A DNA stretch of 64,000 nucleotides from Allobosea sp. WAO (lineage in GTDB: Bacteria > Pseudomonadota > Alphaproteobacteria > Rhizobiales > Beijerinckiaceae): the NCBI RefSeq assembly GCF_001509835.1, contig NZ_JXTJ01000018.1, positions 207,115 through 271,114 on the forward strand, read 5' to 3'. The notes under the pieces are model-generated. The model saw only the letters and a list, made by a program, of their open reading frames with translations, was not told the DNA's origin and made no database searches. The translations under genes were made by a program, and so were the position numbers. This document shows positions 23,633-32,651 of this stretch, piece by piece. Position 1 is the first letter of the stretch, and each line of letters begins with the position of its first letter.

Positions 23633-25246
23633 TCAGGCCCTGATCGCGTCAAAGCTCTCGGCGCTGGCGAGCTTCCAGGCCGAGGCATAGAACTCGCCGT
23701 CGACGCCCTTCTTGAGCAGACTGCCCGGTTCGAGGAAGCGGTGGAGCTGCGAGAACAGCTTGATCTCGGTCGTGCTGGTGCGCCGCACCAGATGGTGCGG
23801 CCCGAGCTCGGAGGGGTGGCTGACGCCGGCCGCGGCGAGCATCTCGGCGAGCGCCTTCAGGGTGTTGCGGTGGAAATTGTGCACGCGCTGGGCCTTGTCG
23901 GGCACGACGAGGGCGCGCTGGCGCAGCGCGTCCTGCGTCGCGACACCGGTCGGACAACGATTGGTATGACAGCTCTGCGACTGGATGCAGCCGATGGCGA
24001 ACATGAAGCCGCGTGCCGAATTGACCCAGTCGGCGCCGATGGCGAGGACGCTGGCCATGTCGAAGGCACTGACCACCTTGCCGCTGGCGCCGAGGCGGAT
24101 GCGGCTGCGCAGATTGGTGCCGACCAGCGTGTTATGGACGAAGAGCAGACCCTCGCGCAGCGGCACGCCGAGATGGTCGGTGAACTCGACCGGCGCCGCG
24201 CCCGTGCCGCCCTCGGCGCCGTCGACGACGATGAAGTCCGGTAAGATGCCGGTGGCGAGCATCGCCTTGACGATGCCCATGAACTCCCAGGGATGGCCGA
24301 GGCAGAGCTTGAAGCCGACCGGCTTGCCGCCCGACAATTCGCGCAACCGGGCGATGAACTGCATCATCTCGATCGGGGTCGAGAAGGCGCTGTGGCGCGC
24401 CGGCGAGACGCAGGTCACGCCCTCGGGCACGCCGCGGGTGAGGGCGATCTCGCGGCTGACCTTGTGTGCCGGCAGGATGCCGCCATGGCCGGGCTTGGCA
24501 CCCTGGCTCAGCTTGATCTCGACCATCTTGACCTGCGGGTCGCGCGCCTGCGCGGCGAAGCGCTCGGGGTCGAATTTCCCGTCCGCGGTGCGGCAGCCGA
24601 AATAGCCGCTGCCGAGTTCCCAGATCAGGTCGCCGCCATTCTCGCGGTGATAGGGGCTGATGCTGCCCTCGCCGGTGTCATGGGCGAAATCGCCGAGCTT
24701 GGCGCCGCGGTTCAGCGAGCGGATCGCATTGGCGCTGAGCGAGCCGAAGCTCATCGCCGAGATGTTCAGCACCGAGGCCGAATAGGGCTGGGTGCATTGC
24801 GGCCCGCCGATCTCGATGCGGAAACCCGCGGGATCGCCGACCGCAGCCGGGCGCATCGAATGGCCGATGAACTCGTAGCCGCCGGCATAGACGTCGACCA
24901 TGGTGCCGAAGGGGCGGTCGCCATCCTCGTTCTTGGCGCGGGCATAGATCAGCGAGCGCTGGCTGCGCGAAAAGGGCAGCCGGTCATCGTCGCTTTCGAG
25001 CAGGTATTGCCGGATCTCCGGGCGGATGCCTTCGACGAGATAACGGATATGCCCGAGGATCGGATAATTGCGCAGCACGGCATGCTGCGTCTGCACGAGG
25101 TCGTGGAGGCCGATCGTGGCGAGGACGGCGGCGACCAGCGTCAGTGGCCAGAGCCAGCTCCAGAAGGGCAGCAATAGGAGCGAGCCGAGCGCGACGGCGA
25201 TGCAGCCGGCAAGCGCGGCGTAGCGATTGAACAGCGAAATAGGCAA
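23633..25246 (-). CDS. FMN-binding glutamate-synthase-like protein
   Basis: This 537-residue protein has two N-terminal membrane helices (about 9-45), then the FMN barrel of the glutamate synthase family (PYSASVLNISAMSFGSLSANAI and GAEGGTGAAP, FMN phosphate site) and the 3Fe-4S motif C-I-Q-S-Q-S-C-H-T-N-R-C-P. It lacks the amidotransferase domain, as in archaeal-type or GltB2-like proteins that are widespread in proteobacteria with unknown activity. The start is a TTG at 25246 (GAGGT eight bases upstream). Convergent with the ATPase gene (70-base gap). Membrane anchoring suggests a respiratory or membrane-associated oxidoreductase. Confidence 0.8.
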   Translation of the reverse strand: MPISLFNRYAALAGCIAVALGSLLLLPFWSWLWPLTLVAAVLATIGLHDLVQTQHAVLRNYPILGHIRYLVEGIRPEIRQYLLESDDDRLPFSRSQRSLIYARAKNEDGDRPFGTMVDVYAGGYEFIGHSMRPAAVGDPAGFRIEIGGPQCTQPYSASVLNISAMSFGSLSANAIRSLNRGAKLGDFAHDTGEGSISPYHRENGGDLIWELGSGYFGCRTADGKFDPERFAAQARDPQVKMVEIKLSQGAKPGHGGILPAHKVSREIALTRGVPEGVTCVSPARHSAFSTPIEMMQFIARLRELSGGKPVGFKLCLGHPWEFMGIVKAMLATGILPDFIVVDGAEGGTGAAPVEFTDHLGVPLREGLLFVHNTLVGTNLRSRIRLGASGKVVSAFDMASVLAIGADWVNSARGFMFAIGCIQSQSCHTNRCPTGVATQDALRQRALVVPDKAQRVHNFHRNTLKALAEMLAAAGVSHPSELGPHHLVRRTSTTEIKLFSQLHRFLEPGSLLKKGVDGEFYASAWKLASAESFDAIRA

Positions 25247-25362
25247 GGCGGCCGGACCTCGTGACGATGCATCCCCTTAGTGGCCGAGCCTCGGACAAAA
25301 AGCCGGGCAGGACAATGCCCCTGCGGGCAGGCCGGTGCGGCGGGGACGTCGGCGCCGACGCT

Positions 25363-26319
25363 TCAGGCCGGATAGACCAGCCGGAAGCCCATATGGCTTG
25401 TACTCGAATCCGGCGCCGAGCCGATGCGGGCGGCGATCCGGTAGCGATGGCAGTAGGAGCGATGGCAGAGGAAGGAGCCGCCCTTCAGCACCTGCCGGCG
25501 CTCGCTTGCCGCCTCGCGGTTGAGCTGCTGCGCTGCCCGCTTCAGCGAGCGGACGCGGAAGGGCTCGGCGCACCATTCCCAGACGTTGCCGCACATATTG
25601 TAGAGCCCGTAGCCATTGGGCGGAAAGGACCGGGCCGGAGCCGTGCCGCGGTGCCCGTCGGCGCCGCTATCGGCCTGCGGAAAGCTGCCCTGCCAGATAT
25701 TGCAGGGGAAGGGCCCGTCATCGCCGGGCTCGTCGTCGCCCCAGGGATAGAGCGCGCCTTTCAGGCCGCCGCGGGCGGCGTGCTCCCATTCCACCTCGCT
25801 CGGCAGGCGCCCGCCCGCCCAGGCGGCAAAGGCGAGCGCGTCGCGATGGGAGATATGGACGACCGGATGGTCGAGGCGGTCCTCGGTTACCGACCCCGGC
25901 CCAGCCGGCTGGCGCCAGCTCGCCCCGTCGACGCGGCACCACCAGGGCGCGCCGTGCGGGCGTTGCAGATCGCCGACAGGTCCGACGACGTCGCGTTCGA
26001 AGACGAATGACCAGCCATATTCCTCGGCCTCGCTGACATAGCCGGTCGCGGCGACGAAGGCGGCGAAGCGGGCATTGGTCACCACCGCCTCGTCCATCCG
26101 GTAGGCCGGCAGCTCGACAAAGCGGCGCGGCCCCTCGCCATCGGCTGGAAAGACCGGCCGGTCGGTGCCGATCTCGGCGCGCCCGGCCGGGATGGCGACC
26201 GTGACGGTCTCATCGAGGCCCGCGCCGGAGGCCGTCCGAGGCATGCCGGCCGGCTTCGCCGCAGGCGGTCGCGCGCTCAAAATGCCGCAGCAGCCCGGCT
26301 TGGGCTCGGTCGTCGTCAA
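25363..26319 (-). CDS. Formylglycine-generating-enzyme family protein (SUMF1-like)
   Basis: This 318-residue protein has the FGE sulfatase-modifying fold (YRMDEAVVTNARFAAFVAATGY, WEHAARGG, YPWGDDEPGDD, NVWEWCAEPF, GFRLVYPA). The active-site pair C285 and C290 (GGSFLCHRSYCHRYR) that oxidises a sulfatase Cys in aerobic FGE is intact. An N-terminal KPGCCG segment before the fold is also seen in sulfatase-linked homologues. Start TTG 26319 (AGCGGAG before) keeps this segment; ATG 26244 is the alternative. No sulfatase gene is near, so the partner must lie elsewhere. Followed closely upstream (25 bases) by an unknown small gene. Confidence 0.85.
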   Translation of the reverse strand: MTTTEPKPGCCGILSARPPAAKPAGMPRTASGAGLDETVTVAIPAGRAEIGTDRPVFPADGEGPRRFVELPAYRMDEAVVTNARFAAFVAATGYVSEAEEYGWSFVFERDVVGPVGDLQRPHGAPWWCRVDGASWRQPAGPGSVTEDRLDHPVVHISHRDALAFAAWAGGRLPSEVEWEHAARGGLKGALYPWGDDEPGDDGPFPCNIWQGSFPQADSGADGHRGTAPARSFPPNGYGLYNMCGNVWEWCAEPFRVRSLKRAAQQLNREAASERRQVLKGGSFLCHRSYCHRYRIAARIGSAPDSSTSHMGFRLVYPA

Positions 26320-26344
26320 CGTGAATCTCCGCTGTCCACCGGCC

Positions 26345-26758
26345 TTAGGGCAGCTTGTGGTTCTCGAAGAAGCCGTCGAGCGGGATCTGCGTCTCCTTCT
26401 CGAAATCGTCCATCGCCTCGACAAGGCGCTGGCGATAGCCCAGTAGAGCGAGAAGAATCTGGGCGGCATCGCGCGACAAGCCGTAGCGCGACCAGCTCTC
26501 GGCCGTGCGCTGTTCGAGGCCGATACGGGTGCCGAAGGCCTCGACGCTGTCGAAGCCGAGGCCGCGCACCACCTCAAGCAACTCCTCGGCGCTCATCCGC
26601 GGCTTGACCAGATGCGAATGCACCCGCTCGAGCACGAGGCGCACATCCGAGGGCCGGAACTGCAGCGAATGGCGTGCCAGCTGCTGCAGATTGCCCGCCT
26701 TCGAGGTGCTCGCGCCGATCGGCCGCCGCGGCCCGCCGCCTTCGCGCCGCTCAACCAT
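26345..26758 (-). CDS. Small unknown protein, helix-rich, after the SorC regulator
   Basis: This 137-residue protein is not recognised. It is mostly helical and polar, with an arrangement like a helix-turn-helix (FGTRIGLEQRTAESWSRYGLS, about residues 76-96) that resembles XRE-type DNA-binding folds, followed by a Leu-rich helix (QILLALLGYRQRLVEAM). ATG 26758 overlaps the SorC regulator stop (26751-26753) by eight bases, so the two are translated together. It could be a regulatory partner or a DNA-binding helper, but nothing else supports this. Confidence 0.55.
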   Translation of the reverse strand: MVERREGGGPRRPIGASTSKAGNLQQLARHSLQFRPSDVRLVLERVHSHLVKPRMSAEELLEVVRGLGFDSVEAFGTRIGLEQRTAESWSRYGLSRDAAQILLALLGYRQRLVEAMDDFEKETQIPLDGFFENHKLP

Positions 26759-27731
26759 GCTTCTGCCCCGCAGGTGCCAGCAGCGCGTCCGCCGCGCTCT
26801 CATCGGTGATCAGCACCTTTGCCGCGCTGGCGCGCAAGGCAGCCCGGATCGCCGGCGCCTTGTTGGCGCCGCCGCCGGCAATGGCGACGAGGCCGATCCC
26901 GGTCAGCTCCGAGGGGTTCACCGCCATGATGCGCCGGTTCACGGGATGGTCGACCGGTTTGCCCTCGGCGTCGATGAAATGGCAGAGCAGGTCGCCGACC
27001 GCACCCGCCGCCCTCAGCGATTCGAGGTCCGATTCCGGTACGAGCCCCTCGCGGAACAGGGTCGAGTCCCGCCCGAGGCTGCCGATGCTGAGCAGCGCCA
27101 CGTCGGCGGCGCGCGCCCTGGCCAGCAGGTCGCGCAGGGTCGGCTCGCCCCAGAGCGCATCGCGGATCTCGGCGCTGGAGACGAAGACCGGTGCCGTCAA
27201 CTGGAAACAGTCGGCGCCGAACATGTCGGCCACGCGGCGGGCCACGGCCGAGGGGTTGATGCTGCGCGAATGGGTCAGGCCGCCGAGCAGCGAGACCACC
27301 GACATCGCCTCGATCTGGCGGGGCTGCATGCCGCGCAGCGCCTGATGCAGGGTTTCGCCCCAGCCGACGGCGAGCGACATGTTGTCCCGCAGCATGTCCG
27401 ACAGCCAGAGGCCGGCGGCGTAGCCGACCAGAGCGGGGATGCTGGCGGCATCGCGCGCCGCCGGTACGACGATTGCTTCGTCGAGCCCGAAATTGGTGAC
27501 GAGGCCGCGCTCCAGTGCGGCCTGCCGCGCCGAGCGCGCATCGATGCGGATGCGCACGATGCCTTCATTGCGGGCGGCGGCGAGAATGCGCACGACCTTG
27601 ATGCGGCTCAAACCCAGCGCCTCGGCGATCTGCTCCTGCGTCAGGCCCTCGACATAGTAGAGCCAGGCGGCGCGGACCTTGTCGTCCGCGACCAGCGCCG
27701 CTCCCGATCGGGCTTCGTCTTCAACCGCCAT
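26751..27731 (-). CDS. SorC-family transcription regulator
   Basis: This 326-residue protein has an N-terminal helix-turn-helix (TQEQIAEALGLSRIKVVRILA, about 31-52) and a C-terminal SorC sugar-phosphate-binding domain (NMSLAVGWGETLHQALRGM and GLVAIAGGGANKAPAIRAAL). Such regulators sense phosphorylated sugars or polyols. It is divergent from the SAF-dehydrogenase/E1-E2 operon (gap 172 bases) with a 12-base palindrome at 27856 between, the likely operator. ATG 27731 (MAVEDEARS) starts just before the HTH; longer readings upstream cross the intergenic region. Confidence 0.87.
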   Translation of the reverse strand: MAVEDEARSGAALVADDKVRAAWLYYVEGLTQEQIAEALGLSRIKVVRILAAARNEGIVRIRIDARSARQAALERGLVTNFGLDEAIVVPAARDAASIPALVGYAAGLWLSDMLRDNMSLAVGWGETLHQALRGMQPRQIEAMSVVSLLGGLTHSRSINPSAVARRVADMFGADCFQLTAPVFVSSAEIRDALWGEPTLRDLLARARAADVALLSIGSLGRDSTLFREGLVPESDLESLRAAGAVGDLLCHFIDAEGKPVDHPVNRRIMAVNPSELTGIGLVAIAGGGANKAPAIRAALRASAAKVLITDESAADALLAPAGQKHG

Positions 27732-27855
27732 AACGCTTCTGCCGAATTCCCTGACCGTCGTGCCGAACCATCGCTGCCCCGCAGCCGTTCGGCAATCCCG
27801 CTCCCCTCCATACGACTTGACAGCATGCGTCCAATGATCGTTTGTTGCAAATCCT

Positions 27856-27867
27856 GAACATATGTTC
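27856..27867. promoter_or_regulatory. Palindrome GAACATATGTTC, probable SorC operator
   Basis: A perfect 12-base palindrome 36 bases before the ATG at 27904 of the divergent catabolic operon. Its position next to the SorC gene makes it the best candidate operator; the regulator-site match is inferred. Confidence 0.5.
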
Positions 27868-27903
27868 CAAGAAGTGCAATTCCTGGGTGGAGACGAACTG
27901 ACG

Positions 27904-29259
27904 ATGGCGGCAGCATTTTCGCCCCCGATGGGCGCGTCGCCGACGTCCGGGCTGACGCTGGCCGAGGCGCTGGAGCAACGCGAGCGGGCTGGCAGGCCGG
28001 TCCGGGTCGGGCTGATCGGCGCCGGCCAGATGGGCACCGACATTGTCGTGCAGATCGCGCAGATGCCCGGCATCGCGATCGCCGCGGTCGCCGACATCGC
28101 GCCGGAGCGCGTGGTGCAGGCGGCAGCGCTCGCCGGCTCGGCTGCCGATATCGTCTCCGACGCGGCCGGGATCGAGGCCGCCCTGCGCAAGGGCCGTATC
28201 GCAGCGACCACCTCGCTCGACCTCATCTGCAATTCACCAGTCGTGGATGTGATCATCGACGCGACCGGCAATCCCGAGGCCGGCTCGCGTGTCGCGCTCG
28301 CCGCGATCGCGGCGCGCAAGCACATCGTGATGATGAATGTCGAAGCCGACATCACCATCGGCTCCTATCTCGCGGCCGAGGCGGCGAAGGCGGGCGTCGT
28401 CTACACCCTCGGCGCCGGCGACGAGCCTGCCGCCGCCATGGAACTGATCAATTTCGTCCGCGCCATGGGCTATCCGGTCATCGCCGCGGGCAAGGGCAAG
28501 AACAATCCGTTCCGGATCGATGCGGTGCCGGCCGACTATGTCGAGGAAGCGACCCGGCGGAACATGAATCCGCGCATGCTGGTCGAGTTCGTCGACGGCT
28601 CGAAGACCATGGTCGAGATGGTCGCGATCGCCAATGCCTGTGGCTTCGTGCCCGACATCCCCGGCATGCACGGCCCGGAGGCGCCGCGCGTCGAGTTGCA
28701 GAACTATTTCTGCCCGAAGGAGGAAGGCGGCCTGCTCTCGCGCAAGGGCGTCGTCGACTTCACCGTCGCCAAGGGCGTCGCGCCCGGCGTGTTCTGCGTC
28801 GCCGAGATGCGCCATCCCAGGGTGCGCGAGCGGATGAGCGACCTGCATCTCGGGCCGGGGCCGTATTACTCCTTTTTCCGGCCCTACCACCTGACCAGCC
28901 TGGAGGTGCCGCTTTCGGCGGCGGCTGCCGTGCTGTTCGGGCTTTCCCATATGCGCCCGCTGCCGGTGCCGAGTGCCGAGGTTGGCTGCGTCGCCAAGCG
29001 TGACCTTTCCGTCGGCGAGACGCTCGATGCGATCGGCGAATACGCCTATCGCGGCTTTGCCCTGTCGCGGGCCGATGCACAGGCGCGCAACGCGCTGCCG
29101 ATCGGGCTCGCCCAGGGCGCGAGCGTGACGCGGGCGGTGCGCAAGGGCGAGCTGATCACGCTGGCCGATGCCACGCCCGATCAGCGCCTGAAGATCGTCG
29201 AGGTGCGACGGGCGCAGGAGGCGATGGTCGCCGCGCTCGGCGGGGGAATCCAGGCATGA
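27904..29259 (+). CDS. NAD-binding dehydrogenase-like protein with C-terminal SAF domain
   Basis: This 451-residue soluble protein has an N-terminal Rossmann domain (GLIGAGQMGTDIVVQIA, about 37-55) like homoserine dehydrogenase and Gfo/Idh proteins, a middle catalytic domain (GAGDEPAAAMELINFVRAMGY) and a C-terminal SAF domain (about 365-445). It matches the proteins once predicted as homoserine dehydrogenases (COG4091-like); no verified activity is known to me. ATG 27904 (GGAG upstream) is preferred over ATG 27862, which lies in the palindrome. The stop overlaps the next start as ATGA. It is probably a catabolic oxidoreductase or epimerase of a polyol or sugar acid. Confidence 0.7.
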   Translation: MAAAFSPPMGASPTSGLTLAEALEQRERAGRPVRVGLIGAGQMGTDIVVQIAQMPGIAIAAVADIAPERVVQAAALAGSAADIVSDAAGIEAALRKGRIAATTSLDLICNSPVVDVIIDATGNPEAGSRVALAAIAARKHIVMMNVEADITIGSYLAAEAAKAGVVYTLGAGDEPAAAMELINFVRAMGYPVIAAGKGKNNPFRIDAVPADYVEEATRRNMNPRMLVEFVDGSKTMVEMVAIANACGFVPDIPGMHGPEAPRVELQNYFCPKEEGGLLSRKGVVDFTVAKGVAPGVFCVAEMRHPRVRERMSDLHLGPGPYYSFFRPYHLTSLEVPLSAAAAVLFGLSHMRPLPVPSAEVGCVAKRDLSVGETLDAIGEYAYRGFALSRADAQARNALPIGLAQGASVTRAVRKGELITLADATPDQRLKIVEVRRAQEAMVAALGGGIQA

Positions 29260-30278
29260 ACGACATGAAGACAGATTCTGCGCCGATGGCGCGGCCGAAC
29301 CAGCGGCCGGAGCTCGCGGCGCTCGACGATGCGACGCTCAGCGCCGCGCTGACCCGGATGCACCTGATCCGGAAATTCGAGGAGGCGGCCGAGGCGAGCT
29401 ATATGCGCGGGCTGATCCACGGCACGATGCATCTCTCGATCGGCCAGGAGGCGAGCGCGGTCGGCACGACCCTGCCGCTGCAGCCGCACGACTACATCCT
29501 CTCGACACATCGCGGTCACGGCCACTGCATTGCGCGCGGAGCCGAGCCGAAGCTGATGTTCGCCGAGTTCTTCGGCAAGGAGACCGGCTACTGCAAGGGC
29601 CGCGGCGGCTCGATGCACATCGCCGATGTCGAGGGTGGCAATCTCGGCGCCAACGGCATCGTCGGCGGCGGCCTGCCGATCGCGGTCGGCGTCGGCATGA
29701 GCATCAAGGCGCAGAAGAACGGCCGGGTCTGCATGGTCTTCTTCGGCGACGGCGCCTCGAACGAGGGTGCCTTCCACGAGGCGCTCAACATGGCCTCGAT
29801 CTGGAAACTGCCGGTCGTCTTCGTCTGCGAGAACAACAAATACGGGATGTCGATGGACATTGCCCGCGCCATGGCGGTGGCCAATGTCGCCGACCGGGCG
29901 AGCGCCTATGCGATGCCGGGCCATTGCCTCGACGGCAACGATCTCGCCGGCGTCGCCGCGGTGGCGCGCGAGGCGGTAGAGCGGGCGCGCAGTGGCGGCG
30001 GTCCCTCGCTGATCGAATGCAAGACCTATCGCTGGCGCGGCCATTCCAAGAGCGACCGCAATCTCTACCGCAGCAAGGAAGAGATCGAGGAGTGGCGTGC
30101 CCAGGACCCGATCCGGCGCCTCGAGGACGAGCTCAAGGCGCATGACCGTTTCGACGCTGCCGCCCTGATGAAGCTCGAAGAGGACGCCCAGCGCGAGATC
30201 GACGCGGCCGTCGAGTTCGCCCGCACCTGCCCGGACCCCGATCCGAAAGACCTGACCCGTGACGTCTATGCCATCTGA
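29256..30278 (+). CDS. 2-oxoacid or acetoin dehydrogenase E1 component, alpha subunit
   Basis: This 340-residue thiamine diphosphate enzyme subunit has the E1 alpha features: YILSTHRGHGHCIARGA, KGRGGSMHIAD, and the TPP-Mg motif GDGASNEGAFHEALNMASIWKLPV written here in part (GDGASN). It oxidatively decarboxylates a 2-oxoacid or cleaves acetoin with the following E1 beta subunit. Close to AcoA and PdhA; assignment between them cannot be made here. ATG 29256 overlaps the previous stop. The phospho-loop region YRWRGHSKSDR matches E1 alpha. Confidence 0.85.
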   Translation: MNDMKTDSAPMARPNQRPELAALDDATLSAALTRMHLIRKFEEAAEASYMRGLIHGTMHLSIGQEASAVGTTLPLQPHDYILSTHRGHGHCIARGAEPKLMFAEFFGKETGYCKGRGGSMHIADVEGGNLGANGIVGGGLPIAVGVGMSIKAQKNGRVCMVFFGDGASNEGAFHEALNMASIWKLPVVFVCENNKYGMSMDIARAMAVANVADRASAYAMPGHCLDGNDLAGVAAVAREAVERARSGGGPSLIECKTYRWRGHSKSDRNLYRSKEEIEEWRAQDPIRRLEDELKAHDRFDAAALMKLEEDAQREIDAAVEFARTCPDPDPKDLTRDVYAI

Positions 30279-31290
30279 GCTGATCGAAGCGCCCGCGGAG
30301 CTGCGCGAGCTTTCCTATGCCGAGGCCGTGCGCGAGGCGCTGGCCCAGGCAATGGAGGCCGATGAACGCGTATTCCTGTTCGGCGAGGATGTCGGCGTCT
30401 ATGGCGGCGCCTTCGGCGTCTCCGGCGACCTCGTCCACCGCTTCGGCGCCGAGCGCGTCATCGACACGCCGATCAGCGAGCTCGGTATCGCCGGGGCGGC
30501 GGTCGGCGCCGCGATCACCGGCATGCGGCCGGTTGTCGAGATCCAGTTCTCGGATTTCGTCACGCTCGCCATGGAGCAGCTGGTCAACCAGGCGGCGAAG
30601 ATCCGCTTCATGTTCGGCGGCAAGGCGAGCGTGCCGATGGTGGTGCGCCTGCCCGGCGGCTCGGGCACCGGCGCCGCCGCCCAGCACAGCCAGAGCCTGG
30701 AAGCCTGGTTCGCCCATGTGCCGGGGCTGAAGGTGCTGCAGCCGAGCACGCCGCACGATGCCAAGGGCATGCTGCTGGCGGCGATCGACGATCCGAACCC
30801 GGTGATGATCTTCGAGCACAAGCTACTCTACAAGACCAAGGGCCATGTCCCGGCCGAGCCCTATCGCGTGCCGATCGGCAAGGCGGCGATCCGCCGCGAG
30901 GGCACCGACATCACCATCGTCGGCTCCTCGATCATGGCGCTGAAGGCGCAGGCGGCCGCGGCGCGGCTCGCGGATGAAGGCGTTTCGGCCGAGGTGATCG
31001 ACCTGCGCTCGATCCGCCCGATCGACTTCGGGACCATCGCCGAGAGCGTGCGCAAGACCCACCGCCTGATGGTGGTCTATGAGGGCGTCAAGACCATGGG
31101 CATCGGTGCGGAGATTTCCGCCATGATCGCCGAGAGCGAAGTCTTCGACTTCCTCGATGCGCCGATCGTCCGCCTCGGCGGGGTCGATGCGCCTATCCCC
31201 TATAATCCCGTGCTGGAGAAGGCAGCGGTGCCGCAAGAGGACGACATCTTCACCGCCGCGCTCAACCTCCTGCGCCGCGGAGAGGCCTGA
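30268..31290 (+). CDS. 2-oxoacid or acetoin dehydrogenase E1 component, beta subunit
   Basis: This 340-residue subunit has the transketolase-type E1 beta fold: LFGEDVGVYGGAFGVSGDL, DTPISELGIAGAAVGAA and the C-terminal LRSIRPIDFGTIAESV. It pairs with the alpha subunit to form the TPP enzyme. ATG 30268 lies inside the alpha gene (overlap of 11 bases); a GTG at 30259 is the alternative. The stop overlaps the E2 start by one base (TGATG). It resembles AcoB and PdhB equally. Confidence 0.85.
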   Translation: MPSELIEAPAELRELSYAEAVREALAQAMEADERVFLFGEDVGVYGGAFGVSGDLVHRFGAERVIDTPISELGIAGAAVGAAITGMRPVVEIQFSDFVTLAMEQLVNQAAKIRFMFGGKASVPMVVRLPGGSGTGAAAQHSQSLEAWFAHVPGLKVLQPSTPHDAKGMLLAAIDDPNPVMIFEHKLLYKTKGHVPAEPYRVPIGKAAIRREGTDITIVGSSIMALKAQAAAARLADEGVSAEVIDLRSIRPIDFGTIAESVRKTHRLMVVYEGVKTMGIGAEISAMIAESEVFDFLDAPIVRLGGVDAPIPYNPVLEKAAVPQEDDIFTAALNLLRRGEA

Positions 31291-32525
31291 TGCCGGTCGA
31301 GGTCATCCTCCCCAAGGTCGACATGGACATGGAGACCGGCACGATCGAGGCCTGGCACGTCAGGGAGGGCGATCAGGTCCGCCAGGGTGAGACGATCTTC
31401 GAGATCGGCACCAACAAGGCGGTGATGGAGGTCGAGGCGCCGGCGAGCGGGGCCATCCGCCGCATCCGGGCCGAGACCGGCATCGCCATCGCGGTCGGCA
31501 CGCCCGTCGCATGGATCTATCTCGACGGCGAGGCGGAGGATGCGGCACCGGCGGCAAAGCCTGCGGCGATGCCCACTCCGCAGCCCGCCGCGCCGGCCGC
31601 AGTCGTTGCGAACCACGCCAGCAATGGCGTCGCTGTCGGCGCCGTTCCAGCGGGCTTGCGTGCGACGCCTCTCGCGCGCCGCGTCGCACGCCAGAACGGC
31701 ATCGATCTCAGGACCATTGCCGGCACCGGGCCGCGCGGGCGGATCGGCGAGGCCGATGTCCGCAGCCATATCGCTGCGGTGGTAGCTCCCGCGCCGGTCG
31801 CGGTCGCTGCCGCGACCTGCCGCAGCGCCGAAGCCCCGGCCGACACGCTGAAGCCCTTCTCCGCCATTCGCCGCATCGTCGCGACGCGGCTTTCGGAGAG
31901 CATGCGCACGGCGCCGCATTTCTATCTCACCAGCGAAATCGAGATGAGCGCCGCTCAGGGGCTGCTGCGCCGGCTCGCCGCCCGGCATGAGCGGCTCGGC
32001 GCGCCGAAGCCGAGCCTGACCGTGCTGATCGCGCGGATCGCCGCCGGCGTGCTCGGCCATCACCCCCTGCTCAACGCATCGGCGGAGGGCGAGGCGACAC
32101 GCTTCCATGAGCGGATCGATATCGGCATCGCCATGGAGCGCGAAGGCGATCTCGTCGTGCCGGTGCTGCGCGATGCCGGGGCGATGGACATGCCGGCCAT
32201 GGCGCGCGAGTTCGCGCGGCTGCGCGAGGGGGTGGCGAAGCGCAGCCTGACGCCGGCCGAGCTCGGCGGCGGCACCTTCACCATCTCCAATCTCGGCATG
32301 TACGGGGTCGACAGCTTCACGGCGATCATCAACCCGCCGCAGGGCGCGATCCTGGCGATCGGCCGCACGGTCGAGAAACCGGTCGGCCGGGACGGGCAGA
32401 TCGTGCTGCGGCCGATGGCGAACTTCACCCTGTCCTCGGATCACCGCATCATCGACGGGGTCACGGCGGCGCGCTTCATGGCTGATCTGCGCGAAGCGCT
32501 GGAGAACCCGGAAGTGCTCTTGTGA
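31290..32525 (+). CDS. 2-oxoacid or acetoin dehydrogenase E2 component (dihydrolipoamide acyltransferase)
   Basis: This 411-residue acyltransferase has an N-terminal lipoyl domain (1-78) with the lipoyl Lys in IGTNKAVMEVEAP, a linker rich in Ala and Pro, a peripheral subunit-binding domain (RATPLARRVARQNGIDL..GTGPRGRI, about 125-160) and the catalytic core with SSDHRIIDGVTAARF near residue 375. It carries the acyl group to CoA. An E3 dihydrolipoamide dehydrogenase gene, needed to reoxidise the lipoyl group, is absent from this operon and must come from another locus. Same operon as E1. Confidence 0.87.
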   Translation: MPVEVILPKVDMDMETGTIEAWHVREGDQVRQGETIFEIGTNKAVMEVEAPASGAIRRIRAETGIAIAVGTPVAWIYLDGEAEDAAPAAKPAAMPTPQPAAPAAVVANHASNGVAVGAVPAGLRATPLARRVARQNGIDLRTIAGTGPRGRIGEADVRSHIAAVVAPAPVAVAAATCRSAEAPADTLKPFSAIRRIVATRLSESMRTAPHFYLTSEIEMSAAQGLLRRLAARHERLGAPKPSLTVLIARIAAGVLGHHPLLNASAEGEATRFHERIDIGIAMEREGDLVVPVLRDAGAMDMPAMAREFARLREGVAKRSLTPAELGGGTFTISNLGMYGVDSFTAIINPPQGAILAIGRTVEKPVGRDGQIVLRPMANFTLSSDHRIIDGVTAARFMADLREALENPEVLL

Positions 32526-32651
32526 GAGATGCAGGCCGCCCTGCCTGAGTTCCGGCATGGTGGCGGCAAGGACGAACTGATAGCCAGCAGTGACGAAGAT
32601 CGTCCGGCGCCCTAAGGCGGTAAGGACGACAGACACAACGGAGGAGACATC

